From Gracilibacteraceae bacterium (lineage in GTDB: Bacteria; Bacillota; Clostridia; Lutisporales; Lutisporaceae): a DNA stretch of 32,201 nt. Below are positions 16,587-25,225 of the stretch, one piece after another. The translations under genes were made by a program, and so were the position numbers. The stretch is from contig JAAYQK010000151.1 in the NCBI GenBank assembly GCA_012519325.1, positions 1 through 32,201 of the forward strand, given 5' to 3'. Under the pieces are notes generated by a model. It did not search any database and was not told the DNA's origin. It saw nothing but the letters and a program-made list of their open reading frames with translations. How positions within the stretch are numbered: position 1 is the stretch's first letter; every line of letters starts with the position of its first letter.

Positions 16587-17351
16587 TTAATTCCTGCCTT
16601 TCTTGAATATAGGCTCCAAATGGGCAGAATAAATAATGAATTTTTTAGGAAAAACAGTGCTGCCATCAGGATTTCCAGGCCAGTCCCCTCCAATAGCCTG
16701 ATTTATTATTATATACATATACTCCCGCGGTACTTCCTTGGTTGTAGAATACACCTCGGTATCATCTATGTACCAGGTAAGTGATTCTTCCGTCCATTTC
16801 AAAGCAACTAAATACATGTCCTTTACCGGTACATCATACGCAAAATAATCGGAATCCCGCACGCCATCCTCCTTAAAATGAACTACTCCGTAAAAAGTAT
16901 ATGGTTCACTTCCTATCATTTCAAATAAACCAATTTCCGGAAATGAATCCCCGTCCACAGGCATAAACCATATTGCCGGAAAAATACCCTTGCCTTCGGA
17001 TATCCCGATTGTAAATTCAAAATAACCGTATTTAAATGCACTAGTACTTTCCACAAGCCCTGATGTGTACATTTTACCTTCTTTTTTTTCTTTACTTGAA
17101 ATAATTTCAACAGTATCTCCTTTAATCACAACATTGTCTTTGCTATAGAACTGAAGCTCATTATTATAGCTGTCTCTCCTTTCAATAGGCTTCCAAAGAG
17201 GCTCTTCGTATTCCTGTTCATCCTGTGGTATATTTATATTTGCTTCTTCTTTAATCTGCTGAAAAGCAGTCTTTGATTCAGTCAGAAGCATAAGCAATAT
17301 ACTTGCCAGGAACAACAGAGGAAATATGACTTTAAGCATCCCTCTACCCAT
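16587..17351 (-). CDS. Glycoside hydrolase family 16-like protein with altered catalytic motif
   Basis: This 254-residue protein has one N-terminal hydrophobic segment (about 5-24) acting as signal or anchor. A beta-jelly-roll domain of the laminarinase/lichenase type follows: YTSGLVESTSAFKYGYFEF, IFPAIWFMP, FYGVVHFKEDG, WYIDDTEVY, MYIIINQAIGGDWPG. The catalytic stretch, normally ExDxxE, reads PEIGLFEMIG: the nucleophile and acid/base glutamates are present, but the aspartate between them is glycine (codon GGT). The enzyme may be weak, inactive or a binding protein. GAGG precedes the start. It leads an operon with the processive glycosyltransferase and the VTC-domain gene, so it may trim or bind the polymer made there. 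Confidence 0.82.
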   Translation of the reverse strand: MGRGMLKVIFPLLFLASILLMLLTESKTAFQQIKEEANINIPQDEQEYEEPLWKPIERRDSYNNELQFYSKDNVVIKGDTVEIISSKEKKEGKMYTSGLVESTSAFKYGYFEFTIGISEGKGIFPAIWFMPVDGDSFPEIGLFEMIGSEPYTFYGVVHFKEDGVRDSDYFAYDVPVKDMYLVALKWTEESLTWYIDDTEVYSTTKEVPREYMYIIINQAIGGDWPGNPDGSTVFPKKFIIYSAHLEPIFKKGRN

Positions 17352-17393
17352 AACAATACCTCTATACTTTAATCCAAAAAAGCGGTAATCTTA

Positions 17394-17422
17394 TGTATAT
17401 GTGTATTCAATCAAGCTCTCAA
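17394..17422 (-). promoter_or_regulatory. Sigma-A promoter of the GH16-glycosyltransferase-VTC operon
   Basis: On the minus strand TTGAGA (17417-17422) is followed after 17 bases by TATACA (17394-17399), about 40 bases ahead of the GH16 start codon. Confidence 0.65.
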
Positions 17423-17461
17423 TTTACTACATTAATCTAAAAATAAGCAAAAAAAAAAGTT

Positions 17462-18649
17462 TCAGATAAGCTCCTTTATCGCAATTCCTTCTTTTATTTC
17501 CGGAAGCTTGACCCTATTATCTACTGCCTTCTTAATTTTCATGGGCAGGCTAGGATCTCCGAATACAACAGCCCCGGTTATTATACCATTCTTTATTAAT
17601 AGCTTTATGTATCTTCCGCTCTCAAAATCAGCTTCCACAACGGGTAAGGAGTCTTCTGAAAATACATCTCCGATTGAGAACATTGTTATCCCTTTTATCT
17701 TGAGGCTTGTATAAGGGTGAATCTCAGAATATTCAGCTTTCCCTCCTGCTGCATTAGCTCCTGCAATTTTACCCTGTTCAACAGCAATAGGCCATATGCC
17801 ATAGCTTTTACCCTTATATTCAGCTATGTCACCTGCTGCATATACGCCCTCAATATTTGTTTTCATATGTTCATCCACAATTACAGACCTGCCTATATTT
17901 ATGCCTGAGCCTGCCAAAGGTTGTATATTTGCCCTGACTCCCACAGAAAGTATTACAAAGTCTGATTCTATTTTTGTTCCGTCACTAAGCTTGACATATT
18001 CTGCTCCAGTATCCCCTGCAATTTCCTGTACCTGTGAATTCAGATAAATTTTAATGCCTTTACCGGATATTTCTCTGTATAATAATTTTGCTCCTTCTTC
18101 ATCAATCTGATTTGGAAGCAGCCTGCTTGAATTATGTATAACATTGACATCACAGCCAAGCTGCTTTATTGCCCAAGCCATCTCAAGTCCTAAAAGCCCT
18201 CCTCCTATTATTGTGCACTTTTTTCCGTCACCGGACAATCTCCTTATTTTATCAGCATCAGCCACATTACGTACGGGAAAACAGTTTTCCAATTCTACTC
18301 CGGGAATAGGAGGGACATTTCCGCTGCTCCCGAGTGTAATAACCAGCGAATCATAATCATAATTTCCCTTATCTGTAATTATTGTTTTATGTGCAGCATC
18401 AATCCCTGTAATCCTGGTGTTCTTTTTATGGGTTATCCTGTTCTTTTCATACCAACTGTCATCATAAGGAAAAATTTCTTTATATGAAGCTGTACCGGAT
18501 ATATAGTCGGGAAGCCTGGTTCTCACATATGTATTTGTATTCAAGGCTTCCAGCATCACAATACTGCTGTCCGGATCCTGCTCTCTTGCTGCCTTTGCAG
18601 CATTCAATCCGGCAACCCCACCACCGGCAATTACTATTTTCCTGCTCAT
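17462..18649 (-). CDS. FAD-dependent NAD(P)H oxidoreductase (rubredoxin/nitrite-reductase-type)
   Basis: About 395 residues with two dinucleotide folds. The FAD site is IAGGGVAGLNAAKAA at 7-21, and the NAD(P)H site is CTIIGGGLLGLEMAWAI near 145-160. A late FAD motif, VYAAGDIAEY, is also present. It belongs to the pyridine-nucleotide-disulphide reductase superfamily without a redox-active cysteine pair, like rubredoxin reductases and the N-terminal part of NirB. Electron acceptor unknown. I start it at the ATG 18649, behind AAAGGA and clear of the MATE gene; the open frame extends 15 codons upstream into that gene. A run of ten T's on the minus strand follows the stop. It is co-transcribed behind the MATE gene. 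Confidence 0.85.
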   Translation of the reverse strand: MSRKIVIAGGGVAGLNAAKAAREQDPDSSIVMLEALNTNTYVRTRLPDYISGTASYKEIFPYDDSWYEKNRITHKKNTRITGIDAAHKTIITDKGNYDYDSLVITLGSSGNVPPIPGVELENCFPVRNVADADKIRRLSGDGKKCTIIGGGLLGLEMAWAIKQLGCDVNVIHNSSRLLPNQIDEEGAKLLYREISGKGIKIYLNSQVQEIAGDTGAEYVKLSDGTKIESDFVILSVGVRANIQPLAGSGINIGRSVIVDEHMKTNIEGVYAAGDIAEYKGKSYGIWPIAVEQGKIAGANAAGGKAEYSEIHPYTSLKIKGITMFSIGDVFSEDSLPVVEADFESGRYIKLLIKNGIITGAVVFGDPSLPMKIKKAVDNRVKLPEIKEGIAIKELI

Positions 18650-18669
18650 AATAACATTCCTTTCTCTAT

Positions 18670-20070
18670 CTATCTTATTTTGATATATTTCCATTTCCCC
18701 GTTCTAAATCTGAAGTAAACGAACGCCCATCTGACAAATTGGTCTATCAATAAGGCTATCCACGCTCCGGCCAAGCCATAGCCCATAATACTGACAAATA
18801 TATAAGCGAATACCACTCTTACCATTAACACACCCACAGTAGTGGATACCAATGGCCAGAAAGTATCTCCCGCACCCCTCATGGCTCCTGCCAATATGAA
18901 CTGGGATGATTGGAAGGGCTGGGCTACTGCAATTATTTTCATCGCGACAGAAGAATTCCTTATAATCATCGGGTCCCCTGAATACAGTCTCACAAGCTGC
19001 GGTCCAAAAAAGAAAAATATTACTGCCATAAATGTAGAAATTATTGATCCCATTTTTCGGGTTTTCCTGGCATACTCCTCTGCCATATCAAATTTCCCTG
19101 CACCCAAGGACATGCCTACCAAAGAAGAAGCTGCTATACCAAAGGCCTGGCCCGGCTGAAAAGAAAGACCCAATATGTTTAATGCTATCTGATGGGCAGC
19201 ATAAATTACAGTTCCCAATTCGGCAACTATCCTGACAAAAAGAAGTATACCCGTTCTCAATACCAATTGCTCAAAGGATGCCGGTACGCCTATTCTAAAC
19301 AAATTATATAAAATTCTCTTATTTACCTTAAAAGGCTTATTGATATTGAATCTTACTACGCTCTTCCCTTTTAAGACATATCCGAATATTAGTATGCATG
19401 CAATTGCATTCGACAATGCGGTAGATATGCCTGCTCCCGTAATCCCAAGCCTCGGAAATCCCAACAAACCATATATCAATACTGCATTTCCAAAAACATT
19501 CAAGAAATTACATCTCAAGTTTATCATCATTGGGACTTTTGTTTCGCCTATTCCCCTTAACGCCGCTGAAATTGCCATATTAAAGGATTGGAATATAAAG
19601 CTTATCATGATTATTTTGAAATAGCTTCTCCCGACTTGCAGGGTGTCTGCCTGAGCGCCCATAAAGGTCATGATGGAATCTGTAAAGACTAACCCCAGTA
19701 TAGACAGGGGGATTACAAGTACCAGCATACTTAACAGCATAACATGCTTCAAGGTTGTTTCTATCTTTTCCTTTTGATTGGCACCAAAATATCTTGCAAT
19801 CATTGCTGTTCCACCGACATTCAAAGCCTGTACAAGAGATAAGCCTATAAAGAGCGGTTGATTGGTCATTCCAACGGCAGCTACTGAAGCAGCCGCCAAA
19901 GCATTATCACTCATCCTTCCCAACATCATCATGTCTATCATTCCAAATAGCGATCCTAAAAGAAGTTCTGTCAGCACCGGCCAAGCAATCCTTAAAACCT
20001 CGACATCAGTTTTATTTTTAATTTTTAAAAAATTTATCTGTTTTTCCTTATCAACATTTACGTCACTCAT
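18670..20070 (-). CDS. MATE-family multidrug/metabolite efflux transporter
   Basis: A 466-residue integral membrane protein with the two MatE repeats expected to give twelve helices. Typical stretches include WPVLTELLLGSLFGMIDMMMLG, GTAMIARYFGA, ALRGIGETKVPM near 190, GAGISTALSNA, and later AGAMRGAGDTFWPL as the second-repeat counterpart. It would export cationic drugs or metabolites using a Na+ or H+ gradient. AAAGGGA precedes the ATG, and a clear promoter is 40 bases upstream. The oxidoreductase gene follows in the same unit. Confidence 0.92.
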   Translation of the reverse strand: MSDVNVDKEKQINFLKIKNKTDVEVLRIAWPVLTELLLGSLFGMIDMMMLGRMSDNALAAASVAAVGMTNQPLFIGLSLVQALNVGGTAMIARYFGANQKEKIETTLKHVMLLSMLVLVIPLSILGLVFTDSIMTFMGAQADTLQVGRSYFKIIMISFIFQSFNMAISAALRGIGETKVPMMINLRCNFLNVFGNAVLIYGLLGFPRLGITGAGISTALSNAIACILIFGYVLKGKSVVRFNINKPFKVNKRILYNLFRIGVPASFEQLVLRTGILLFVRIVAELGTVIYAAHQIALNILGLSFQPGQAFGIAASSLVGMSLGAGKFDMAEEYARKTRKMGSIISTFMAVIFFFFGPQLVRLYSGDPMIIRNSSVAMKIIAVAQPFQSSQFILAGAMRGAGDTFWPLVSTTVGVLMVRVVFAYIFVSIMGYGLAGAWIALLIDQFVRWAFVYFRFRTGKWKYIKIR

Positions 20071-20111
20071 TACTACTATCCCTTTGCATGTTAATCTTTA
20101 CTACAATAATT

Positions 20112-20140
20112 ATTATACCACACCCCACTACCCATACCAA
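20112..20140 (-). promoter_or_regulatory. Sigma-A promoter of the MATE-oxidoreductase unit
   Basis: On the minus strand TTGGTA (20135-20140) is followed after 17 bases by TGG-extended TATAAT (20112-20117), about 40 bases before the MATE start codon. Confidence 0.7.
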
Positions 20141-20142
20141 AC

Positions 20143-20183
20143 GAAAGCAGCAGGGACAATTTGATATGTTCCCCACTGCTTTC
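20143..20183 (-). terminator. Probable terminator of the alcohol dehydrogenase gene
   Basis: Arms GAAAGCAG (20143-20150) and CTGCTTTC (20176-20183) extend inward with GGG/CCC pairs. It is about ten bases past the dehydrogenase stop codon. The T tract is short, so efficiency is uncertain. Confidence 0.5.
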
Positions 20184-20191
20184 TACAACCA

Positions 20192-21349
20192 TCAGTCACA
20201 GTCGTAATATGCTTTATAAAACAGTGCCATATACTCATCCTTGGTTATTTTCCTCGGATTGCTGTTATTTGAACCATTCTTTTCGGACATTTCTGCCAGT
20301 AGTACAAAATCATCGGTATTGACATTTAAAGACCTTATTCCGGGCAGCCCTATTTCCTTTGACAATTTCTTTATGTGCCCAATACCTTTTACTGCCGCCA
20401 TGTAATCATCTTTTTCCTTTATTCCCATTGCCCTTGCTATTCTGGCATATTTACACACTGCAGCCGGCAGGTTGTACTCCATGACATAAGGAAGCAATAT
20501 GGCATTGCACATCCCATGAGGTGCATCATATAAACTTCCCAATGCTTCCGCCATGCAATGCACTGAAGCTACATCGGCATGGCTGAAAGATAATCCCGCC
20601 ATCAGGCTTCCCATCATCATTTTGTCCCTTGCGGCTAAATTCCTCCCGTTCTTAACCGCTTCTTCTAAATTGCCGGATATATATTCTACGGCATACAAGC
20701 CTACTGCTTCTGCAATCGGCTCAGTACAATTTGCCGTATACCCTTCTATAGCATGAGTCAAAGCATCTATACCTGTTGCGGCCGTTATCAGCGGCGGTAC
20801 GCTCAAGGTCAGTTCGGGGTCTATTATTGCTGTTTTGGCTGCTATGGCAGTGCTTTTTATTGTAAATTTGACTTTTTCCTTTGTATCTGTGATAACTGAA
20901 GAAAAGGTTATCTCACTGCCAGTACCGGCTGTAGTCGGTATTGTTATCAAGGGCAGGCAGTCATTTTTTATTTTACCCTTCCCCTTATAATCTCTGACCT
21001 TCCCCCCCTGCCTTACTAAAACAGATACTGCTTTAGCCGCATCTATAGGGCTTCCGCCTCCAAAAGCCAACAGCGTATCAACTGATTCAACCCTGGCTTT
21101 TTCGGCACATGCTTCCACATTATAGTCCTTTGGATTGGCTTCGATTTCATCATATATGATAGATTTCATGCCTTCAGTTCTGATTATTTCTTCAATCCTT
21201 TTTACCATCCCTGCGTTAACAAGACCCCCATCGGTTATTATCATTACTTTTTTCGCTTTCAATAACCTCAGTTCTTCTCCCAGTACTTTCAGTATGCCTG
21301 CTCCATACCTTATCTTGGTTGGCAGTACAAATTCAAAGGGATTGATCAT
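20192..21349 (-). CDS. Iron-containing alcohol dehydrogenase
   Basis: The 385-residue cytoplasmic enzyme of the group III (Fe-ADH) family interconverts an alcohol or hydroxy compound and its carbonyl with NAD(P). Seen are the cofactor motif AFGGGSPIDAAKAV near 95-108, PTTAGTGSE near 138, and the metal ligands: D and H in GIDALTHAIEGY, H in SVHCMAEALGSL, and H in DAPHGMCNAILLP. Length is standard. The start at 21349 is preceded by a GAGAGGAACGG-type site. It is a single-gene unit between two terminators and its substrate cannot be told. Confidence 0.94.
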   Translation of the reverse strand: MINPFEFVLPTKIRYGAGILKVLGEELRLLKAKKVMIITDGGLVNAGMVKRIEEIIRTEGMKSIIYDEIEANPKDYNVEACAEKARVESVDTLLAFGGGSPIDAAKAVSVLVRQGGKVRDYKGKGKIKNDCLPLITIPTTAGTGSEITFSSVITDTKEKVKFTIKSTAIAAKTAIIDPELTLSVPPLITAATGIDALTHAIEGYTANCTEPIAEAVGLYAVEYISGNLEEAVKNGRNLAARDKMMMGSLMAGLSFSHADVASVHCMAEALGSLYDAPHGMCNAILLPYVMEYNLPAAVCKYARIARAMGIKEKDDYMAAVKGIGHIKKLSKEIGLPGIRSLNVNTDDFVLLAEMSEKNGSNNSNPRKITKDEYMALFYKAYYDCD

Positions 21350-21411
21350 ACCGTTCCTCTCCTTAATCCATTAAATGATTATTCTCTCCCATTCCAGCAG
21401 TATGTACATAC

Positions 21412-21440
21412 TTTATCCATACCTATTCCTATTGTCCCAA
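21412..21440 (-). promoter_or_regulatory. Possible promoter of the alcohol dehydrogenase gene
   Basis: On the minus strand TTGGGA (21435-21440) and GATAAA (21412-21417) are 17 bases apart, about 60 bases before the start codon. Both hexamers deviate from consensus. Confidence 0.35.
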
Positions 21441-21585
21441 TCATATTATGGATGTTCTGGTATTTCAGAGTTGTGAAACCTCAAATATACTTAATATAGT
21501 TACATTTTTACAATAAATTTGCAAGCTTTTTTTATTTTCTTATAAAAGACATCTAAAAATAATACTTTCATGAACAAAAATAACA

Positions 21586-21614
21586 GCACCCCATTCTTTT
21601 ACAGAGTGGAGTGC
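21586..21614 (-). terminator. Terminator of the nucleoside ABC transporter operon
   Basis: Twelve-base arms (21586-21597 and 21603-21614, two mismatches; GCACTCCACTCT on the minus strand) with a five-base loop are followed on the minus strand by TGTTATTTTTGTT. It lies about 30 bases after the second permease stop codon. Confidence 0.65.
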
Positions 21615-21645
21615 CGTTTATGTGAGAAGCAATTACTTTATACTA

Positions 21646-22581
21646 TCAGCGTTCTTCTCTGAAATATGGAATCCCACACGCCTTTGGGCCTGCCTTTTCC
21701 CTTGACTTTCTCATTGACACTACAACAAGCACGGTGATTGTCACTAAATACGGCAGCATGTCTATGAAATATTGGGATACATTGATCCCCAAATTTTGAA
21801 TTCTAAAGCCTATGATGTCCAAACCACCGAAGAGATAAGCTCCGAAGATTGCCTTATAGGGGTTCCAAGTGGCGAAAATAACCAATGCTACGGCTATCCA
21901 ACCTCTCCCCGCTGTTACACCCTCTTGCAAGGCAGGTACATAAACTAGGGACAGATATGCTCCTCCTAAACCGCAGAGTGCTCCACCCAACAGGGTATGA
22001 AAATACTTATATAATGTAACATTTATTCCGGCAGCATCTGCTGCACCGGGATTCTCCCCTATAGATCGCAGGTTCATTCCCACACTGGTTTTAAAAAGGT
22101 AAATGCCCAGAAGTATAGCAGTCAAATAACCCAAATAAACAAAAACATCCTGCCTGAACAGTACCTGACCAATAAAGGGAATATCACCCAATACCGGTAA
22201 GCTATACGGTCTGAAAAACATTCTCAGCTTTTCGGGAGCTATCTGACCTATAAGATCCTGACCCACAAAATCCGCAAACCCTGAACCGAATATTGTAAGT
22301 GTCAAACCGGAAACAATTTGATTTGCCCTCAAGGTGATTGTCAAAAAGGCATAAATCAGTGCACCACCTGCTCCTGCAATCATTGCCGCTAGTAATGCCA
22401 ACACAGCACTTTCAGTAGCCAATCCGACCATGAATCCAATAACAGCACCCATCAGCATCATGCCTTCAACCCCAAGATTCAGATTTCCCGAACGCTCTGT
22501 TATAATTTCTCCCAGTGTGGCAAATAAAAGGGGCGTTCCTGCAACAATAGCCGCATGGAGAAAGGATACAGCCGCTTCCAT
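21646..22581 (-). CDS. BMP-type ABC transporter permease 2 (nucleoside/purine uptake)
   Basis: About 311 residues, strongly hydrophobic, matching the BPD_transp_2 permease family (YufQ/NupQ-type). Typical pieces are GEIITERSGNLNLGVEGMMLMGA near the N-terminus, AYLTITLRANQIVSGLTLTIFG-like sequence in the middle, IGENPGAADAAGINV (the coupling loop to the ATPase), and GGALCGLGGAYLSLVY. I take the ATG at 22581; a TTG two codons earlier overlaps the stop of permease 1 with spacing that is too short. The two permeases together form the channel of the importer whose ATPase and lipoprotein lie upstream. Confidence 0.92.
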   Translation of the reverse strand: MEAAVSFLHAAIVAGTPLLFATLGEIITERSGNLNLGVEGMMLMGAVIGFMVGLATESAVLALLAAMIAGAGGALIYAFLTITLRANQIVSGLTLTIFGSGFADFVGQDLIGQIAPEKLRMFFRPYSLPVLGDIPFIGQVLFRQDVFVYLGYLTAILLGIYLFKTSVGMNLRSIGENPGAADAAGINVTLYKYFHTLLGGALCGLGGAYLSLVYVPALQEGVTAGRGWIAVALVIFATWNPYKAIFGAYLFGGLDIIGFRIQNLGINVSQYFIDMLPYLVTITVLVVVSMRKSREKAGPKACGIPYFREER

Positions 22582-22583
22582 AA

Positions 22584-23678
22584 TCAACTTGCCCCCTTTC
22601 CTGCGGTAGTTGGATGTTTTATAGCAAATACAAACTTATAACGTACAAAGAACTCACTGCCCAATACAAAGAATAGAATTAAACCTTGAAGTATTTCCGC
22701 TGCTGACTGGGGTATACCAAAAACAGTCTGAATGTACGATCCTCCCTCCAGCAGAGCAGCGAAAAGAAAAGATACTATCAATATTAGCGGTGCACTTAGA
22801 GCAGCCAACCAAGCGGTTATTATAGCAGTATATCCGACACCTCCTGTTATTTCCACGGACAATGTGTAGTTAACAGCCGAAGCCTGTATCATACCGACCA
22901 GACCGCAAAGACCGCCTCTGAGCATTATGGCTATTAGTATCGTCTTTTTTATGTTAATGCCTGCATAACGTGCCGTATTTATGCTTTCACCTATAACAGC
23001 TATTTCATAACCTTTTTTTGTATGATTGATAAATATGTAGACTGCAACTACCAATATAAGTGCAAACACCCAGCCAATATGTACTCCTAACAGCTTGGGC
23101 AGGACCGCATTTTCAGGAAAATTAGCGATTTTGGGAAATCCCAAGGAATTGGGATCCCTCCATGGTCCATACTGTAAAAACATGACCCATTTAAGTGCGA
23201 TATAATTCATCATAAGAGTGACTATAGTCTCATTAGTCCCCCACTGTGCTTTAAAAAATGCCGGTATAAGCGCCCATAGCCCTCCTGCCAGCATGCTGGC
23301 CAGTATCATTACCAGAAGCAGCACAGGTTTGGGCATATCATTCATGTACAATGCGAAGTAACTGGCTGCAAAAGCTCCCATTGCTATCTGCCCTTCGCCG
23401 CCTATATTCCAGAACTGCATTTTGAAAGCTATCCCAATTCCCAGGGATGTAATCACCAACGGTATCGTTTTTACAATGGTCTCTTTTACCCTATAGGCAG
23501 TGCCGAATGCCCCTTGTACCATTTTTAAATATACATCTATAGGATTAAGTCTCAGCAGCAGAATAAAAAGTGAAGAGGCTGCAAGAGCCAGGATCATAGC
23601 ACCTATCCTTATTAAAGCTGCTTTCATTCTGCCGGGTTCGCTTTTTTTAATAGCTCTAATTGTAATTGGCATTATCAT
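22584..23678 (-). CDS. BMP-type ABC transporter permease 1 (nucleoside/purine uptake)
   Basis: 364 residues with about eight to ten membrane helices, of the YufP/NupP type. Recognisable: NIGGEGQIAMGAFAASYFALY, WGTNETIVTLMMNYIALKW, IGESINTARYAGINIKKTI (ATPase-coupling loop), and GGLCGLVGMIQASAVNYTLS. The start overlaps the end of the ATPase gene by 23 bases, so translation is probably coupled. A second ATG two codons in is equally possible. Confidence 0.92.
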   Translation of the reverse strand: MIMPITIRAIKKSEPGRMKAALIRIGAMILALAASSLFILLLRLNPIDVYLKMVQGAFGTAYRVKETIVKTIPLVITSLGIGIAFKMQFWNIGGEGQIAMGAFAASYFALYMNDMPKPVLLLVMILASMLAGGLWALIPAFFKAQWGTNETIVTLMMNYIALKWVMFLQYGPWRDPNSLGFPKIANFPENAVLPKLLGVHIGWVFALILVVAVYIFINHTKKGYEIAVIGESINTARYAGINIKKTILIAIMLRGGLCGLVGMIQASAVNYTLSVEITGGVGYTAIITAWLAALSAPLILIVSFLFAALLEGGSYIQTVFGIPQSAAEILQGLILFFVLGSEFFVRYKFVFAIKHPTTAGKGAS

Positions 23679-25212
23679 ACTCGCTCTTTTCCCCCTCTCT
23701 ATTTAAATTTACTGCTCCTGTCATCATCAAACCTATTGTTTCCTTTGTAGTATCCCTTGCATCAACTATCCCGGTTATTTCACCCGCACATATCACCATA
23801 ATTCTGTCGCAAAGCTCCAAAAGAACGTCCAGGTCTTCCCCTATATACAATACTGCGACCCCCTTCTGTTTTTCTTCATTGAGAAGATCGTATATCGTAT
23901 AGCAGGAGTTTACATCAAGGCCTCTCACGGGATATGCCGTTATAAGAACCTGCGGCTTTGAGTCCAGCTCTCTTCCCAATAATACCTTTTGGATATTGCC
24001 CCCGGAAAGCATACGTACAGGATGTTTTATCCCGGGTGTCTGAATGCTAAGCCTTTCAATAATCTCCATGGACTTTTGCTCTGCCGGCTTTCTGTTAATA
24101 AAGATGCCCTTCTGTTTTTGATATAGCTTAAGCACGACATTGTTTACGATATCCATTGAAGCAACCAATCCCATTCCTAGCCTGTCCTCAGGAATGAAGC
24201 TCAGGCTTATTCCTTTAGTTATTATCTCTGCAGGTGATTTGCCTACCAGATTCTCTCCGTTGAAAATAATCTCTCCCTGCTTTACAGGATGCAAGCCTAC
24301 AATAGCTTCACATAATTCCTTCTGTCCGCTGCCGGCAATCCCTGCAACACCCAGTATTTCTCCCGAATATATTTCGAAATTCATCCCTTTAAGCACTTCA
24401 ACGCCTTCTACATTTACAGCACTTAGATTTCTTACCTCTATAGCAACCTTGCTTTTCTCAGTCTCTATTCTCTTAATGGACAGGTCCACAGGGCATCCCA
24501 TCATAAGCTCCGCCAGATGCTTCGGGTTGGTGGCCGACTTCTCCACCGTCTTTACTGTTTCTCCCTTACGCAGGACAGTGATACGATCTGCAACCTCCAT
24601 AACCTCGTTCATTTTGTGTGTAATAAAGATTACCGCACATCCTTCTTCCTTCATCTTCCTCATGATTTTGAAAAGCTTTTCTGTTTCCTGGGGTGTCAAT
24701 ACCGCAGTAGGCTCATCCAAAATCAGTATTTCAGCTCCCCTGTACAACACCTTAAGTATTTCCAGAGTCTGCTTTTCACCCACCGACATGTTGTATACCT
24801 TTTTGTCCGGATCAATATCCAGGCCAAAGCGGACCGTCATCTCCCTTATCTTTTCTGAAAGCGCCTTTTCATTCAAAAAAAAGCTGTTTTTTTGCCCAAG
24901 AATTATGTTCTCCTTGGCAGTCAGTACATCTATCAGCTTGAAATGCTGATAGATCATGCCTATTCCAGCTTTTATCGCATCCTTTGGTGCTGCAAACTGT
25001 ACCTCCTCGCCTTTAATAAAAATAGAACCGCTGTCGGGGGTATAAACCCCTGACAGCATGTTCATCAATGTACTTTTTCCCGAGCCGTTCTCTCCCAGCA
25101 AGGCATGTATCTCACCCTGACTGACGGACAGGTTAACATTTCTGTTTGCAACTACCTTTCCGAAGGATTTATTTATGTTCTTCATTGAAATATAGTTGTT
25201 TTCCATAATCAT
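23656..25212 (-). CDS. BMP-type ABC transporter ATP-binding protein, tandem nucleotide-binding domains
   Basis: 518 residues with two ABC domains in one chain. The first is complete: Walker A GENGSGKST near 40, Q-loop YQHFKL, signature MSVGEKQTLEI, Walker B ILILDEPTAVLTPQE, and the switch histidine in FITHK. The second has GVAGIAGSGQKEL in place of a standard Walker A, signature LSGGNIQKVLLGRE, and a degenerate Walker B, LITAYPVRGLD, as usual in the second half of this family. It energises purine-nucleoside uptake with the two permeases. It begins 13 bases after the BMP lipoprotein gene. Confidence 0.94.
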   Translation of the reverse strand: MIMENNYISMKNINKSFGKVVANRNVNLSVSQGEIHALLGENGSGKSTLMNMLSGVYTPDSGSIFIKGEEVQFAAPKDAIKAGIGMIYQHFKLIDVLTAKENIILGQKNSFFLNEKALSEKIREMTVRFGLDIDPDKKVYNMSVGEKQTLEILKVLYRGAEILILDEPTAVLTPQETEKLFKIMRKMKEEGCAVIFITHKMNEVMEVADRITVLRKGETVKTVEKSATNPKHLAELMMGCPVDLSIKRIETEKSKVAIEVRNLSAVNVEGVEVLKGMNFEIYSGEILGVAGIAGSGQKELCEAIVGLHPVKQGEIIFNGENLVGKSPAEIITKGISLSFIPEDRLGMGLVASMDIVNNVVLKLYQKQKGIFINRKPAEQKSMEIIERLSIQTPGIKHPVRMLSGGNIQKVLLGRELDSKPQVLITAYPVRGLDVNSCYTIYDLLNEEKQKGVAVLYIGEDLDVLLELCDRIMVICAGEITGIVDARDTTKETIGLMMTGAVNLNREGEKSEYDNANYN

Positions 25213-25225
25213 TTCCTATCCTGAT

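Noticed and set aside
20143-20183. Possible riboswitch leader for the MATE gene
   Set aside because: The hairpin lies upstream of the MATE promoter and right after the dehydrogenase stop codon, so it is a terminator-like element and not part of the MATE leader.
24140-24949. A 269-codon plus-strand frame opposite the ABC ATPase
   Set aside because: It is antisense to a clear ABC ATPase, has a serine/isoleucine-rich shadow composition and shows no family sequence.
23656-25212. Degenerate Walker motifs in the second half of the ABC ATPase, suspected mutation
   Set aside because: This degeneration is usual for the second domain in BMP-type ATPases and does not signal loss of function.
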